From the NCBI RefSeq assembly GCF_032922745.1, contig NZ_CP136693.1:1178001-1242000 (forward strand): a stretch of 64,000 nucleotides of DNA, in the 5' to 3' direction. Shown piece after piece: positions 1 to 8,608 of the stretch. Within the stretch, counting starts at the first letter, position 1. Each line of letters begins with the position of its first letter. The position numbers and the translations under genes are program-made. The notes beneath the pieces were generated by a model, which was given only the letters and a program-made list of their open reading frames with translations, did not search any database and had not been told where the DNA came from. This DNA comes from Marinobacter salarius (lineage in GTDB: Bacteria > Pseudomonadota > Gammaproteobacteria > Pseudomonadales > Oleiphilaceae).

Positions 1-1256
1 AACACCAGGCCCAGCACAACCGGTATGGCAATGCCCAGAACCAGCGAGGTGTTGACGTCGAATCCGGCGTCATCGGCGGACTCCAGCGCCAGCTTCAGCA
101 GTGCCAGCAGGTAGTAGCTGATGACCACCACGGAAAACCCTTCCACTGTGTGCTGCATCATCAACTGGATTTTTGAGCGCCGGTCCATGGAGCTCAACAA
201 CTGTTGGTTCTGGCTCTGGATGGCCAGCTCCACCCGTGTACGCACCATGTCCGAGGCCCGGTCCACTCTGCGCGACAGGTCCTCCAGGCGTTCCTTCACC
301 GATTCGCAGGTTTCCACCGCCGGTGTCAGCCGCCGGGTCATGAACTCGGTGATGGTGAGGTGTCCCGACAGCTCATCTTCCCGCAGCTCTTCCAGGCGGG
401 TCAGCACCAGCTGGTGATAGGCCCGTGTCGCCGAGAAGCGAAAGGTGGCATGGGCGCGGAAGGCTTCGATGCGGGCCGCAATGTTGGTCAGATCCGCCAA
501 TACCTCACGTTCGTCGATGTCCTGGTTGTCCGCCAGGGACTGGGTTATCACCGCCAGTTGCTGGTCCATGTCGTTCAGCGAGGGTGTCATCTCCCGTGCC
601 AGTGGCAGCGACAGCAATGACATCAGGCGATAGGTTTCGATTTCCATCAGGCGTTGGGTCAGCCGGCCGAGCTGGCTGTCGGACATGTCCCGGTTGAGAA
701 CCATGAAGCGCCCAAACCCATCACTATGGAGCCTGAAGGTGCCCCACACCCGGGCCTTCCCTTCCCAGGGGCTGCTGCCCACCAGTCGTTCTCCCTCGAA
801 CCAGTGGCGGATTTGCGCCAGGTCGGTTTCCGGGCCGTTTGAGGCTTGCTGCAGGTCAATATGGAAGGCGGCCACAACGGTGCCGGTGAGCTTCTCGAGC
901 CATCCCTTGGGCAGCGACGAGATGCCGGTATCCTGGAAGGGCTGATGGTCGTCCCCAATACCCAGATTAATAAACGTGTAGGAGGCAAACTCCATGTGCA
1001 TTTCACGCCGGATACGCAGGGAGCCAAAGGTGGCCTCGTAGCAGCTGACGTCCTCCCGCGGCTCGGGTTGCCCCAGCATGATATGCAGGTCCTGCCAGTG
1101 GCGGAACTGGTCGGCCCGCTGCTCCGGGGTGGTTATCAGGGCGATGTGGGTAACCTGTGCCGGGCATGGCAGCACGTGGAACGGGCGGGAATGGAGCTCG
1201 TTGTAGAGCTCTGCCCGAAGAGGGTGCAGATCCAGCTGTGTGAGCGGCGGGTTCAA
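1..1256 (-). CDS. DUF3422 family membrane-anchored protein (C-terminus cut by window edge)
   Basis: Reading the minus strand from 1256 to the left edge gives about 418 uninterrupted residues. Near the N-terminus is the motif ELHSRPF, which is typical of DUF3422. A mostly helical, coiled-coil-like centre (about residues 200-350) follows, and hydrophobic segments begin near residue 375, just before the edge. A TTG start is chosen because an in-frame TAG lies a few codons upstream, no ATG intervenes, and an AAAGGA ribosome site sits about eight bases upstream. DUF3422 proteins are predicted inner-membrane-anchored proteins of unknown function. The C-terminal membrane part lies outside the window. 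Confidence 0.82.
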   Translation of the reverse strand, partial: MNPPLTQLDLHPLRAELYNELHSRPFHVLPCPAQVTHIALITTPEQRADQFRHWQDLHIMLGQPEPREDVSCYEATFGSLRIRREMHMEFASYTFINLGIGDDHQPFQDTGISSLPKGWLEKLTGTVVAAFHIDLQQASNGPETDLAQIRHWFEGERLVGSSPWEGKARVWGTFRLHSDGFGRFMVLNRDMSDSQLGRLTQRLMEIETYRLMSLLSLPLAREMTPSLNDMDQQLAVITQSLADNQDIDEREVLADLTNIAARIEAFRAHATFRFSATRAYHQLVLTRLEELREDELSGHLTITEFMTRRLTPAVETCESVKERLEDLSRRVDRASDMVRTRVELAIQSQNQQLLSSMDRRSKIQLMMQHTVEGFSVVVISYYLLALLKLALESADDAGFDVNTSLVLGIAIPVVLGLV

Positions 1257-1338
1257 GGCTTGGTCCTTTGACGACGATTGAGGGGCCTACAACGGAACAA
1301 TAAAGGCTCGCGGGTCGTTCCGAAAGACGACTTGTGGC

Positions 1339-3363
1339 TTACGACTCTGGTCGCGGGCGGGACGGCAAAAGCACTGTAAAACGCACGCCACCGGTATCAT
1401 CGCTGGCCATCACCTGGCCGTTGTGGTGCTCGGCAATCAACCTGACGATCAACAGGCCCTGGCCCAGGTGTCCTTCCTGATGGCCGGTTCGCACGGACAC
1501 GAAGGGGCTGAAAATGTCACTGGCGAGGTTCTCCGGCAGAGCGGAACCTTCATTGAACACGCTCAGTTCCAGTTGTCGGGCGTTCTGCGTCAGCCGTATT
1601 TCAATGTTTCCCTGCTCTGGTGTGAAATCCCGGGCATTGTCCACCAGTTTGTCCAGAAGCTGCACCAGCAATTCCGGGGAACCGTGGCATAGACAACCGT
1701 TGGCCGGTCCGATGTAGTGAATACGGTGGTCGGGGTCCAGTTCCTGATAGGCGAGGGTGGTCTGGGAGGCGACTTCGGCCAGGTCAAAGGTTTCCTTTTC
1801 GGCGTGGTCAAAGCTTTGCTCCAGCCGGGCTGCCTCGCTCATCCCTTGTAGTATCTGGCTGAGACGATCCGTGGCGGAGCGGGCTCGTTCGATGTAACTG
1901 GCCTGATCATCCGGGTCTGTGGTTTGCCCCAGATTCTCCAGGGAAGAACGTACCACCGCCACGGGGGTTTTCAGTTCGTGGGACAGGCGCCGGGAGAAGC
2001 TCTCCAGATAGTCCGTGTAGCCCTGAAGGCGGTCCACCATTTGGCTGAATTGCCGTGACAGGTCGCCCAGTTCGTCCTTCGCTTTTGCGGGTGGCAGGGT
2101 GCCCAATACGCGGCCGTCGTCGTCAATGCTGGCGCTGACCGCTCGCTGCAGCCGGGTAATGCGCCAGGACAGCCAACTGGCGTAACCCAGCAGAACCAGC
2201 ATCAGGCCGATGATCAATAACACGCTGCGGGAAATGACCGAGCCAAGGGTGCTGCCGGACAGCGCCAGCAATTGGTCCAGTGATTCTTCCAGTACCAGCG
2301 TCCGGCCATCGCCCAATGATTGTTTCACCAGCATGTAGGTGTCGCCTTCCCGGTGACGAACCAGCCCCTGTGATGGCAGTTCCCCAGCGTCCATGCGATG
2401 GGTTTCCGCATTCAGTGGTGAAGGCTCGGGCTGGTAGAAGCTCACCAGTGCCCGCAGGCCGTTCAGGCTGATGCGTTCCAGGATCTGCAGTGGGCTGAGG
2501 CTGTCGAATTCAGCCTCGTCGGTTTCGGAGTCGCGTGTCTGACGAGCGATCACCCAGCCGTCCGGCTCCAGGACCCAGGTGCCCTGGCCCGGAGCAATCA
2601 TGGCCGCAAGTCGGTTTTCGAGTTGTGGCATTCGGGTGACGATGTGCGCCGAGGTGGGACCGGCAGAGACACGTCCATCACCGGTGGCTACCGGCTTTTC
2701 CGTAGGCCATGTCACCTGAAAACCAAGGCGGGACGAGGGTGCCGGACGCGGCATTCTCAATTCAGCCTGGTAGCCGTTGCTGACCGCCTGCCAGTGGCCG
2801 CTGATGCGATAGTCGGTTGCCCCTTCGCGCTCCGGGTCAATCGCATTGATGGCCCCTGGCGCCTGTGTTCGGATCAGGCGCCGCGTCGTGTGCTTATCGC
2901 CGATAACCTGGAGTTGGATCTGGTCATGGGGTTGGCGGGGTTTGCCGGGGTTGAAGAAGTCAGCGGTTCTGCCGCTGACACGAATCAGGAGGTAGAGATG
3001 GGTTTGATCGACGGCTGCCTGCCAGGATAACTCGGGTCCGTCTTTGTCGATGGCTTGTTGTGTGCCTTGCCACTGCTGTCGGGATTCTTCCTCATCATAT
3101 CCGGGCCAGTCGTCGCCGTAGCCATCCAGATTCGGGCTGCGGGACAGGAGGTCGGCGTAGATAACGTTGGTACCCGCAGCAACCGTTGGGGTCTCGGCAA
3201 GTTGTTCCGCTGCAAAACCGGCCGTGCGTCCGGCCTGGCTCTGCAATTGACGAGCGGCCTGGTCACGCAGGGCCTGGTCCAGCTCCAGCACGAACTGCAG
3301 GCCCGCCCAGGGAATCAGCAGCATCAGCAGGCTGGCAATGAAGAGTTGGCGCTTAAGGGTCAA
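1339..3363 (-). CDS. pdsS: Dedicated sortase system sensor histidine kinase
   Basis: A 674-residue sensor kinase. It has an N-terminal membrane segment (about residues 8-25), a long periplasmic region containing a carbohydrate-binding-like stretch, a second membrane segment near 375-400, HAMP, a HisKA phosphoacceptor (RRLSHELKTPVAVVR) and a C-terminal HATPase with N and G boxes (DNARDF, GLGQGL). The start appears to be TTG with GAGG upstream, three bases after the stop of the response regulator gene, so the two are co-transcribed. With the sortase and its substrate across the divergent promoter, this matches the proteobacterial dedicated sortase system kinase family. The signal sensed is unknown. 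Confidence 0.88.
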   Translation of the reverse strand: MTLKRQLFIASLLMLLIPWAGLQFVLELDQALRDQAARQLQSQAGRTAGFAAEQLAETPTVAAGTNVIYADLLSRSPNLDGYGDDWPGYDEEESRQQWQGTQQAIDKDGPELSWQAAVDQTHLYLLIRVSGRTADFFNPGKPRQPHDQIQLQVIGDKHTTRRLIRTQAPGAINAIDPEREGATDYRISGHWQAVSNGYQAELRMPRPAPSSRLGFQVTWPTEKPVATGDGRVSAGPTSAHIVTRMPQLENRLAAMIAPGQGTWVLEPDGWVIARQTRDSETDEAEFDSLSPLQILERISLNGLRALVSFYQPEPSPLNAETHRMDAGELPSQGLVRHREGDTYMLVKQSLGDGRTLVLEESLDQLLALSGSTLGSVISRSVLLIIGLMLVLLGYASWLSWRITRLQRAVSASIDDDGRVLGTLPPAKAKDELGDLSRQFSQMVDRLQGYTDYLESFSRRLSHELKTPVAVVRSSLENLGQTTDPDDQASYIERARSATDRLSQILQGMSEAARLEQSFDHAEKETFDLAEVASQTTLAYQELDPDHRIHYIGPANGCLCHGSPELLVQLLDKLVDNARDFTPEQGNIEIRLTQNARQLELSVFNEGSALPENLASDIFSPFVSVRTGHQEGHLGQGLLIVRLIAEHHNGQVMASDDTGGVRFTVLLPSRPRPES

Positions 3364-3366
3364 AAC

Positions 3367-4068
3367 TCAGGCCTCATGGGCGTTCCAGCGGTAACCCATG
3401 CCGTAGGCGGTGTGAATGCCATCGAAGGCGTCGTCGATCTGCAGGAACTTTCGGCGTATACGTTTGATGTGTGAGGTCACCGTATTGTCGTCCAGTACCG
3501 TGCTGGCGGCTTCCATCAGTTGGTCGCGGCTGCGAACGTGGCCCGGGTGCTGAACCAGGGAATGCAGCATCCAGAATTCGGTGACGGTCAGGTCGATGGG
3601 CTGGTCATTCCATTCTGCCGTCATGCGGTCCACGTTTAATGCCAGGCGGCCACGGTGCACCACTTCATCCGGTTGCTTCAGGGCCTCGGCCCAGGCATCT
3701 GCCCTGCGCAGCAGAGCGGTAACCCGGGCCAGCAGGTGGTCCATGCTCATATCCTTGGTGACATAGTCATCGGCACCCAGTCGCAGGCCGTGAACGGAAT
3801 CGATGTCGCTGTCGCGGGCGGTCAGGAAGATGATTGGCAGGGTTTTGGACAGGCTGCGCAGGTCCTGACACAGCGTAAAGCCGCCTTCGGGTTCATCGCC
3901 CAGTCCCACGTCGATGATGGCCAGGTCCGGCAGGGCGGTGCGCAATACCTGGAAGGCACTGTTGCGGTCACCATAGGCAGACACCCGGTATCCCCGGCGC
4001 TCGAACGCGTCACGGTAGTTTTCCCGGATGGCGGGTTCATCTTCAATCAGCACGATGTGTCGCTTCAT
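3367..4068 (-). CDS. pdsR: Dedicated sortase system response regulator, OmpR type
   Basis: A 233-residue response regulator. The N-terminal receiver has the acidic pocket (IEDEP), the phosphoacceptor in AIIDVGLGD and a lysine in DDYVTKD. The C-terminal winged helix (about residues 135-233, TVTEFWMLHSL, VTSHIKRIRRKF) is OmpR/PhoB type. The ATG at 4068 is preferred over an upstream TTG because it starts directly at the family sequence MKRHIVLIEDE. It is followed by the kinase gene and lies divergent to the sortase substrate, so it very likely controls that promoter. A 10-bp direct repeat in the divergent intergenic region is a candidate binding site. Confidence 0.88.
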   Translation of the reverse strand: MKRHIVLIEDEPAIRENYRDAFERRGYRVSAYGDRNSAFQVLRTALPDLAIIDVGLGDEPEGGFTLCQDLRSLSKTLPIIFLTARDSDIDSVHGLRLGADDYVTKDMSMDHLLARVTALLRRADAWAEALKQPDEVVHRGRLALNVDRMTAEWNDQPIDLTVTEFWMLHSLVQHPGHVRSRDQLMEAASTVLDDNTVTSHIKRIRRKFLQIDDAFDGIHTAYGMGYRWNAHEA

Positions 4069-4173
4069 AGCCTGCAACCATTCCCCTGTTTGTACGGGTT
4101 CCTATTTAACCATGGCCTGTGGCCAGAACAAGGTAAAGCAGAGGGTTTGCCACAATTCATCATTTTTTCATCG

Positions 4174-4204
4174 CCGGATCGCCAGATTGTGGCACCGGAT
4201 CGCC
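4174..4204. promoter_or_regulatory. Tandem direct repeat, candidate response-regulator site
   Basis: The 10-mer CCGGATCGCC occurs at 4174-4183 and again at 4195-4204, so the copies start exactly 21 bp apart (two helical turns) in the same orientation. Head-to-tail half-sites on one DNA face are the usual arrangement for OmpR/PhoB regulators, although their common spacing is one turn. The site lies between the divergent regulator and the sortase substrate (start 4282). Assigning it to the neighbouring regulator is inference. Confidence 0.5.
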
Positions 4205-4281
4205 GCTTCCATGGGCTGAAATAGTCGCCAGTTGCCACCAGGCGTGCTTTTTCAACCACAGTGATACAAGGAAGCGAAACA

Positions 4282-6438
4282 ATGCTGTTGACCAACCTGG
4301 GACCCTATTCATCAACCGCCCCGAATGGCGGGCGGCAGATTGCCGGTAGTATGACAGGGAGCAAGATCTCCCCTCGGCTGCGACGCTGGCTGGAGGGCAT
4401 TTCCCTGTGGCTGGCAGTGCTGCTTTTCCTGTTTGTACACCCGGTGTACGCAGAGGCCTCCGAAACTGGACGCGAAGGCGCCGGTGAGTTTCATTTTGTC
4501 GATGATGCCGGCCAGCGACTGGGCTCGGCAACCCTGTTGAACACAGACTACAACGTAACTGTCAGCGGTCTTATCGCCGACACCCGCTTGCGCCAGAGCT
4601 TCCGTAATACCAGTCAGCAGTGGCGGGAAGGCGTGTTCGTGTTCCCGTTGCCGGAAAATGCGAACGTATACGGCATGACCATGACCGCTGGCGAGCGGGT
4701 GATTGTCGGCGAGATTCACGAAAAGCAGGAGGCCAAACGCCAGTACGCCAAGGCGAAGGAGGAAGGCCGTAAGGTCGCCCGTGTAGACCAGCAACGGCCC
4801 AACCTGTTCACCACCCGTATGGCGAATATCCCCCCGGGAGAAACCATCACGGTTGAACTCAACTACCAGCAGGCGGTGCGTTACCAGTCCGGCGAGTTCG
4901 AACTGCGCCTGCCCACCACGCTGACACCGCGCTACATGCCTGGCCAGGCACTGGACAACGAGCCGGCGCAGTGGTCGGGTGGTTGGGCGTCGCCCACCAC
5001 GGCAGTGCCGGATGCCGACCAGATCAGCCCGTTCACGGTGCGGCCCGACGATGTGGGCCCGGATAGCCATCGCGCAACCATTGCCCTGGAAATCAACGCC
5101 GGCCTGCCGGTAAGCCGTGTGTCGAGCCCCAGTCATCGAGTGACCAGTACCTGGAACGGCAACACCGTGGAGGTGGCGCCGGAATCCCGGGCTGTGCTTA
5201 TGGACCGTGATCTTATCGTGCGCTGGGCGCCTGCCCGGGGTATGGAGCCCGCAGCCGCCGTTTTCCAGGAGCAGTGGCAGGGTGAGGACTACCTGCTGGC
5301 GTTAGTGGTGCCCGGCGTCAATGGAAAACAGCGCCTGCCAAGGGAGCTGGTGTTCGTGATCGACACCTCTGGTTCCATGGCTGGCGAGTCCATCCGTCAG
5401 GCCCGGCAGGCGTTGTTGCGGGGGCTGGAGACACTCGATGCCGATGATCGTTTCAACGTTATCCAGTTCAACAGTCAGACCCACTCACTGTTTATGGAGG
5501 CGGTTCCCGCCAGTGGCGACAACCTTGCCCGGGCACGTCGTTACGTGAAAGGGCTGAACGCCGATGGTGGCACCGAGATGGCCTCGGCTCTGGATGCCGC
5601 GCTTGAGATGACCGGTGATGGTGGCGAGGAGTCCCGCGCCAGGGTCAGGCAGGTGGTGTTTATTACCGATGGAGCTGTCGGTAATGAAAGCGCGCTCTTC
5701 GGGAAAATTCGTGATGGGCTGGGCAGCAGTCGGCTGTTCACCGTAGGCATCGGTTCTGCCCCCAACATGCACTTCATGCGTGAAGCTGCGCGCTATGGCC
5801 GCGGTACCTACACCGCCATCAGTGACCTGTCGGACGTGGCCCGCCCGCTGGACGAGCTGTTCGGTAAGATGGAGGCGCCGGTGTTGACCGATATCGCAGT
5901 GAGTTGGCCGGGCCAGGCCGCTGCAACCGAAGCCTTCCCTGACCGAATTGGCGATCTGTTCAGGGGGGAGCCCATGGTGCAGGTTGTGCGCGGCCTGCCG
6001 GCTGAAGGCGCACTCGACGTTTCCGGGCGTCTTCCGGATGGCAGTCAATGGCAACAGTCGTTGAGCCTCGAACAGGCCGCCAACGGCAAGGGCCTGCATC
6101 GTCATTGGGCAAAACAGAAAATCGATAGCCTGATGGACAGTGGGCTGACCGGCCAGATTGATGATGACGCGCGCCAGCATGTGATCCGTTTGGGGCTGGA
6201 ACATCAGTTGATGACAAAGTACACCAGCTTCCTGGCCCAGGACAAAACCCCGTCCAGACCGTCTCAGGAGGCGCTGGAAACCGACAGCGTGCCCACACTG
6301 CTGCCCGCCGGGAGCCAGGGCACGATGTTGCGATACCCCCAGACTGCAACCATGTCTCCACTGCTGATCGCCATTGGCCTGATTGGGCTGATGTTCTCGG
6401 CCGCGATCACGCTCCTGAAGCGGAGGGTATACCCATGA
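4282..6438 (+). CDS. Marine proteobacterial sortase target protein (VIT and VWA domains)
   Basis: A 718-residue exported protein. An N-terminal hydrophobic signal (about residues 38-56) precedes a VIT domain (roughly 70-200, with NVYGM and ANIPPGE) and a von Willebrand A domain with an intact MIDAS motif (DTSGSM, near 365). The C-terminus is a sorting signal: an LPXTG-like YPQTA, a hydrophobic helix, then a KRR-rich tail. ATG 4282 is preferred over the upstream GTG because AAGGA lies about eight bases before it. The stop overlaps the sortase start (ATGA), showing translational coupling. The sortase should cleave at the YPQTA region and attach or release the protein at the cell envelope. The ligand of the VWA domain is unknown. 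Confidence 0.9.
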   Translation: MLLTNLGPYSSTAPNGGRQIAGSMTGSKISPRLRRWLEGISLWLAVLLFLFVHPVYAEASETGREGAGEFHFVDDAGQRLGSATLLNTDYNVTVSGLIADTRLRQSFRNTSQQWREGVFVFPLPENANVYGMTMTAGERVIVGEIHEKQEAKRQYAKAKEEGRKVARVDQQRPNLFTTRMANIPPGETITVELNYQQAVRYQSGEFELRLPTTLTPRYMPGQALDNEPAQWSGGWASPTTAVPDADQISPFTVRPDDVGPDSHRATIALEINAGLPVSRVSSPSHRVTSTWNGNTVEVAPESRAVLMDRDLIVRWAPARGMEPAAAVFQEQWQGEDYLLALVVPGVNGKQRLPRELVFVIDTSGSMAGESIRQARQALLRGLETLDADDRFNVIQFNSQTHSLFMEAVPASGDNLARARRYVKGLNADGGTEMASALDAALEMTGDGGEESRARVRQVVFITDGAVGNESALFGKIRDGLGSSRLFTVGIGSAPNMHFMREAARYGRGTYTAISDLSDVARPLDELFGKMEAPVLTDIAVSWPGQAAATEAFPDRIGDLFRGEPMVQVVRGLPAEGALDVSGRLPDGSQWQQSLSLEQAANGKGLHRHWAKQKIDSLMDSGLTGQIDDDARQHVIRLGLEHQLMTKYTSFLAQDKTPSRPSQEALETDSVPTLLPAGSQGTMLRYPQTATMSPLLIAIGLIGLMFSAAITLLKRRVYP

Positions 6439-7046
6439 ACCGATTGATTCTCCTGTTGGCGACGACGTTCGCGACTGTCCTGGCGGTCGGCCTGTGGATT
6501 CCGTTCAAGGCCCTGGTGGCGCAGGAGCTTCTGGAGCTGGCCTGGGCTGAAAGCCAGGCGCGGCAGCAGGAAACCCGGCCCTGGCCCTGGGCAGACACCT
6601 GGCCAGTGGCCCGCCTGATGGTGCCTGAAACCGGCCAGTCACTGATCGTGCTGGACGGCGCGCACGGTGAAAGCCTGGCCTTTGGGCCGGGGCAGGTGGT
6701 GGGCAACGACGGCCGGGCGGGCCCGGTAGTAATTGCGGGCCACCGCGATACGCATTTCCGGGGGCTACAGCATCTGGAAACCGGCAGCCGGGTAAAGTTG
6801 CAGGATCGCGATGGCGACTGGCGTTCATTCCGGGTGGACCGTATTCGCGTTGTCGATAGCCGGCACGAGCAAATCAATACCGCACAATTGCCCAGGGATT
6901 CGCTGTTGCTGGTGACTTGTTATCCCTTTGATGGCCTTGAGAACAACGGTCCGCTACGCTATGTGGTGGAGGCCACAGCCGAGTCCCTGGTGACGACCAA
7001 TCAAGCCGATAACGCCCTGGCCCGGGAGGCTGTTGCCGGAACCTGA
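6435..7046 (+). CDS. Class GN-type (marine proteobacterial) sortase
   Basis: A 203-residue transpeptidase with one N-terminal membrane anchor (about residues 3-22). The sortase triad is visible: histidine in IAGHRDTHF, cysteine in LLVTCYPF and arginine in GPLRYVVEA. It overlaps the substrate gene by four bases. Sortases are common in Gram-positive bacteria. In Gram-negative bacteria this family occurs as a one-enzyme, one-substrate module with its own two-component system, which is exactly the layout here. It should act in the periplasm on the C-terminal sorting signal of the preceding protein. Confidence 0.92.
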   Translation: MNRLILLLATTFATVLAVGLWIPFKALVAQELLELAWAESQARQQETRPWPWADTWPVARLMVPETGQSLIVLDGAHGESLAFGPGQVVGNDGRAGPVVIAGHRDTHFRGLQHLETGSRVKLQDRDGDWRSFRVDRIRVVDSRHEQINTAQLPRDSLLLVTCYPFDGLENNGPLRYVVEATAESLVTTNQADNALAREAVAGT

Positions 7047-7072
7047 TTTTGGCGTACACTTGTGCGCCAAAA
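7047..7072. promoter_or_regulatory. Near-perfect palindrome before the acyltransferase gene
   Basis: TTTTGGCG at 7047-7054 is mirrored by CGCCAAAA at 7065-7072, and the interior (TACA..TGTG) continues the symmetry with one mismatch, giving a 26-bp dyad. Both strands read T-rich to A-rich, so it lacks the U-tail of an intrinsic terminator. The core resembles, from memory, operators of TetR-type fatty-acid regulators such as FabR and DesT. It lies 22 bp before the likely start of a lipid acyltransferase. Confidence 0.55.
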
Positions 7073-7093
7073 ATTGCATCAGGGTTGTCGTTA

Positions 7094-7804
7094 ATGGGAA
7101 TGCCAAGAAAGCTGCTGGCCTGGCTGATGGTGCCGGTCATCTGTCTGTTTGCACTGGTTCTGTATGTTGCCCGGCCATTTAATCCGAACAATAACCGCTT
7201 GCTGGCACGAACGATTGCCCGTGTCGGTCGTTTTCTCCTGGGCATGGAGCGCCCTCTGGAAGGGGCCGACAACATGCCGCAGGACCGGCCCACGGTCGTT
7301 ATTGCCAATCACCAGCACAACGATGACCTGTTCGTGATGGGGGATTTGCTGCCTCCCCGCACCGTCACGGTAGGCAAATCATCGCTGATATGGATCCCGT
7401 TTTTTGGCCAGGTGTTCTGGCTCGGAGGCAACGTCATCCTCAACCGGGGACGCTCCCACAAGGCTGTTGCGGTGATGCAGGCGACCAGCGAAGCGATCAG
7501 CCGTGACCGCAAGAGCCTCTGGGTCTTTCCAGAGGGCACCCGCAGCCGCGGCCGGGGTCTGCAATCATTCAAGAAAGGGGCTTTTCACGCCGCCATTGCT
7601 TCCGGTGCGCCCATCACCATGGTCTGCGCCAGCCAGTATTATGATCGTACCCTGGGGTGGTCCGGCCGTCGCGAACCGGTGGCTATCCGGGTGCTTCCGC
7701 CGGTTGAAACCGCAGGGCTCACGGTTGCGGATATTCCCCAGTTGATGGCCCAGTGCCGCCAGCAAATGGAAACAGCCATCGCGGACCTCGAACCTACCGC
7801 CTGA
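7094..7804 (+). CDS. 1-acyl-sn-glycerol-3-phosphate acyltransferase family protein
   Basis: A 236-residue PlsC-type protein. After an N-terminal membrane helix (about residues 8-28) come the family motifs in order: the catalytic HX4D box (NHQHNDDLF, near residue 75), the substrate-binding FPEGTRSRG (near 143) and GAPITMV (near 170). The reaction is transfer of an acyl group to lysophosphatidic acid or a related lysolipid at the inner membrane face. A TTG at 7049 would extend the protein into the palindrome, so ATG 7094 is chosen, with ATG 7100 also possible. It follows the sortase but is probably a separate unit with its own operator. Confidence 0.85.
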   Translation: MGMPRKLLAWLMVPVICLFALVLYVARPFNPNNNRLLARTIARVGRFLLGMERPLEGADNMPQDRPTVVIANHQHNDDLFVMGDLLPPRTVTVGKSSLIWIPFFGQVFWLGGNVILNRGRSHKAVAVMQATSEAISRDRKSLWVFPEGTRSRGRGLQSFKKGAFHAAIASGAPITMVCASQYYDRTLGWSGRREPVAIRVLPPVETAGLTVADIPQLMAQCRQQMETAIADLEPTA

Positions 7805-7907
7805 ACGTGTCCCACGAAACTGCCTGCCTCCCTGCGGAAGTGCTTGAAGCGCCGGGTAAAACAGGGCAGTCTTTCGGGGACTGTTTCGCTGCTCGGAGAT
7901 GCATACT

Positions 7908-8150
7908 ATGAATCTGATTCTGTTCCTGATTATTGGTGGTGTGGCGGGTTGGTTGGCCGGCCTGATCATGAAGGGCCGAGGCTTCGGCGTACTGGCTAAC
8001 ATCGGTATCGGTATTGTCGGGTCTGTTCTGGGCGGTTTCGTTTTTCGCCTGCTGGGCCTGGCTGCGCAAGGCGCCATTGGTGAACTGGTTACCGCCACAG
8101 TGGGTGCCGTGTTGCTGTTGGCCGTCGTCAGCGCGATCAAGAAGTCCTGA
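7908..8150 (+). CDS. GlsB/YeaQ/YmgE family small membrane protein
   Basis: An 80-residue, very hydrophobic protein with three predicted membrane helices rich in glycine (IIGGVAGWLAGLIMKGRG, then NIGIGIVGSVLGG). This is the transglycosylase-associated (YeaQ/YmgE) family pattern. An ATG nine bases upstream is directly abutted by the GGAG ribosome site, so the ATG at 7908 is the better start. Members are often stress-induced, but their molecular role is not established. The gene is followed after two bases by the MAPEG gene, so the two form a small operon. Confidence 0.85.
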   Translation: MNLILFLIIGGVAGWLAGLIMKGRGFGVLANIGIGIVGSVLGGFVFRLLGLAAQGAIGELVTATVGAVLLLAVVSAIKKS

Positions 8151-8152
8151 TT

Positions 8153-8554
8153 ATGATCGTACCTGTCTCTGCCGTTTTTGCAGCCGTTCTGGGGCTGCTG
8201 TTGCTGGTGTTGTCGGGGATGGTTTCCCGTTTCCGCCTGAAATATAAAAAGAGCCTGGGCGTCACCGACGACCGGGACTTCGAGGCGGCTGTCCGTGCCC
8301 AGGCGAATCTGGTGGAATACGCCCCCCTGGGGTTGGTGATGCTGGCGATTGCCGAGTTGAACGGGGTTTCCAGTGGGCTGGTGTACTGGGCAGGGATGGC
8401 CTTTGTGGTGGGGCGAGTGTTGCATGCCTTCGGCATGATCAATGGCCGGGGTGGCCCCCATATCGCCCGTATGGCAGGTATCCTGTTGACCTGGGTTAGC
8501 ATCCTCGCCATTGCCGTATTGCTGCTCTGGAATGTGTTCCAGGTCTACGGCTGA
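8153..8554 (+). CDS. MAPEG family membrane protein
   Basis: A 133-residue protein with four predicted membrane helices and the MAPEG signature region FEAAVRAQANLVEYAPLGL (about residues 43-61). MAPEG proteins include glutathione-dependent enzymes of eicosanoid and xenobiotic metabolism. Bacterial members are mostly uncharacterised, so the substrate is unknown. It starts two bases after the YeaQ-like gene and ends before a strong terminator, which closes the operon. Confidence 0.85.
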   Translation: MIVPVSAVFAAVLGLLLLVLSGMVSRFRLKYKKSLGVTDDRDFEAAVRAQANLVEYAPLGLVMLAIAELNGVSSGLVYWAGMAFVVGRVLHAFGMINGRGGPHIARMAGILLTWVSILAIAVLLLWNVFQVYG

Positions 8555-8562
8555 GTCTCCCG

Positions 8563-8591
8563 CGGGGGCGACGCGGCCCCCGGATCTTTTA
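8563..8591 (+). terminator. Rho-independent terminator after the MAPEG gene
   Basis: CGGGGGC (8563-8569) and GCCCCCG (8576-8582) form a seven-pair GC stem with a six-base loop, followed by GATCTTTTATTT. The stem lies nine bases after the MAPEG stop codon, with the opposing OmpA-domain gene ending at 8609. Confidence 0.75.
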
Positions 8592-8608
8592 TTTGTAAGG
8601 CCGGGCTC

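Noticed and set aside
7047..7072. Rho-independent terminator after the sortase gene
   Set aside because: The stem is flanked by T residues on the 5' side and A residues on the 3' side on both strands, so no U tail follows on either strand.
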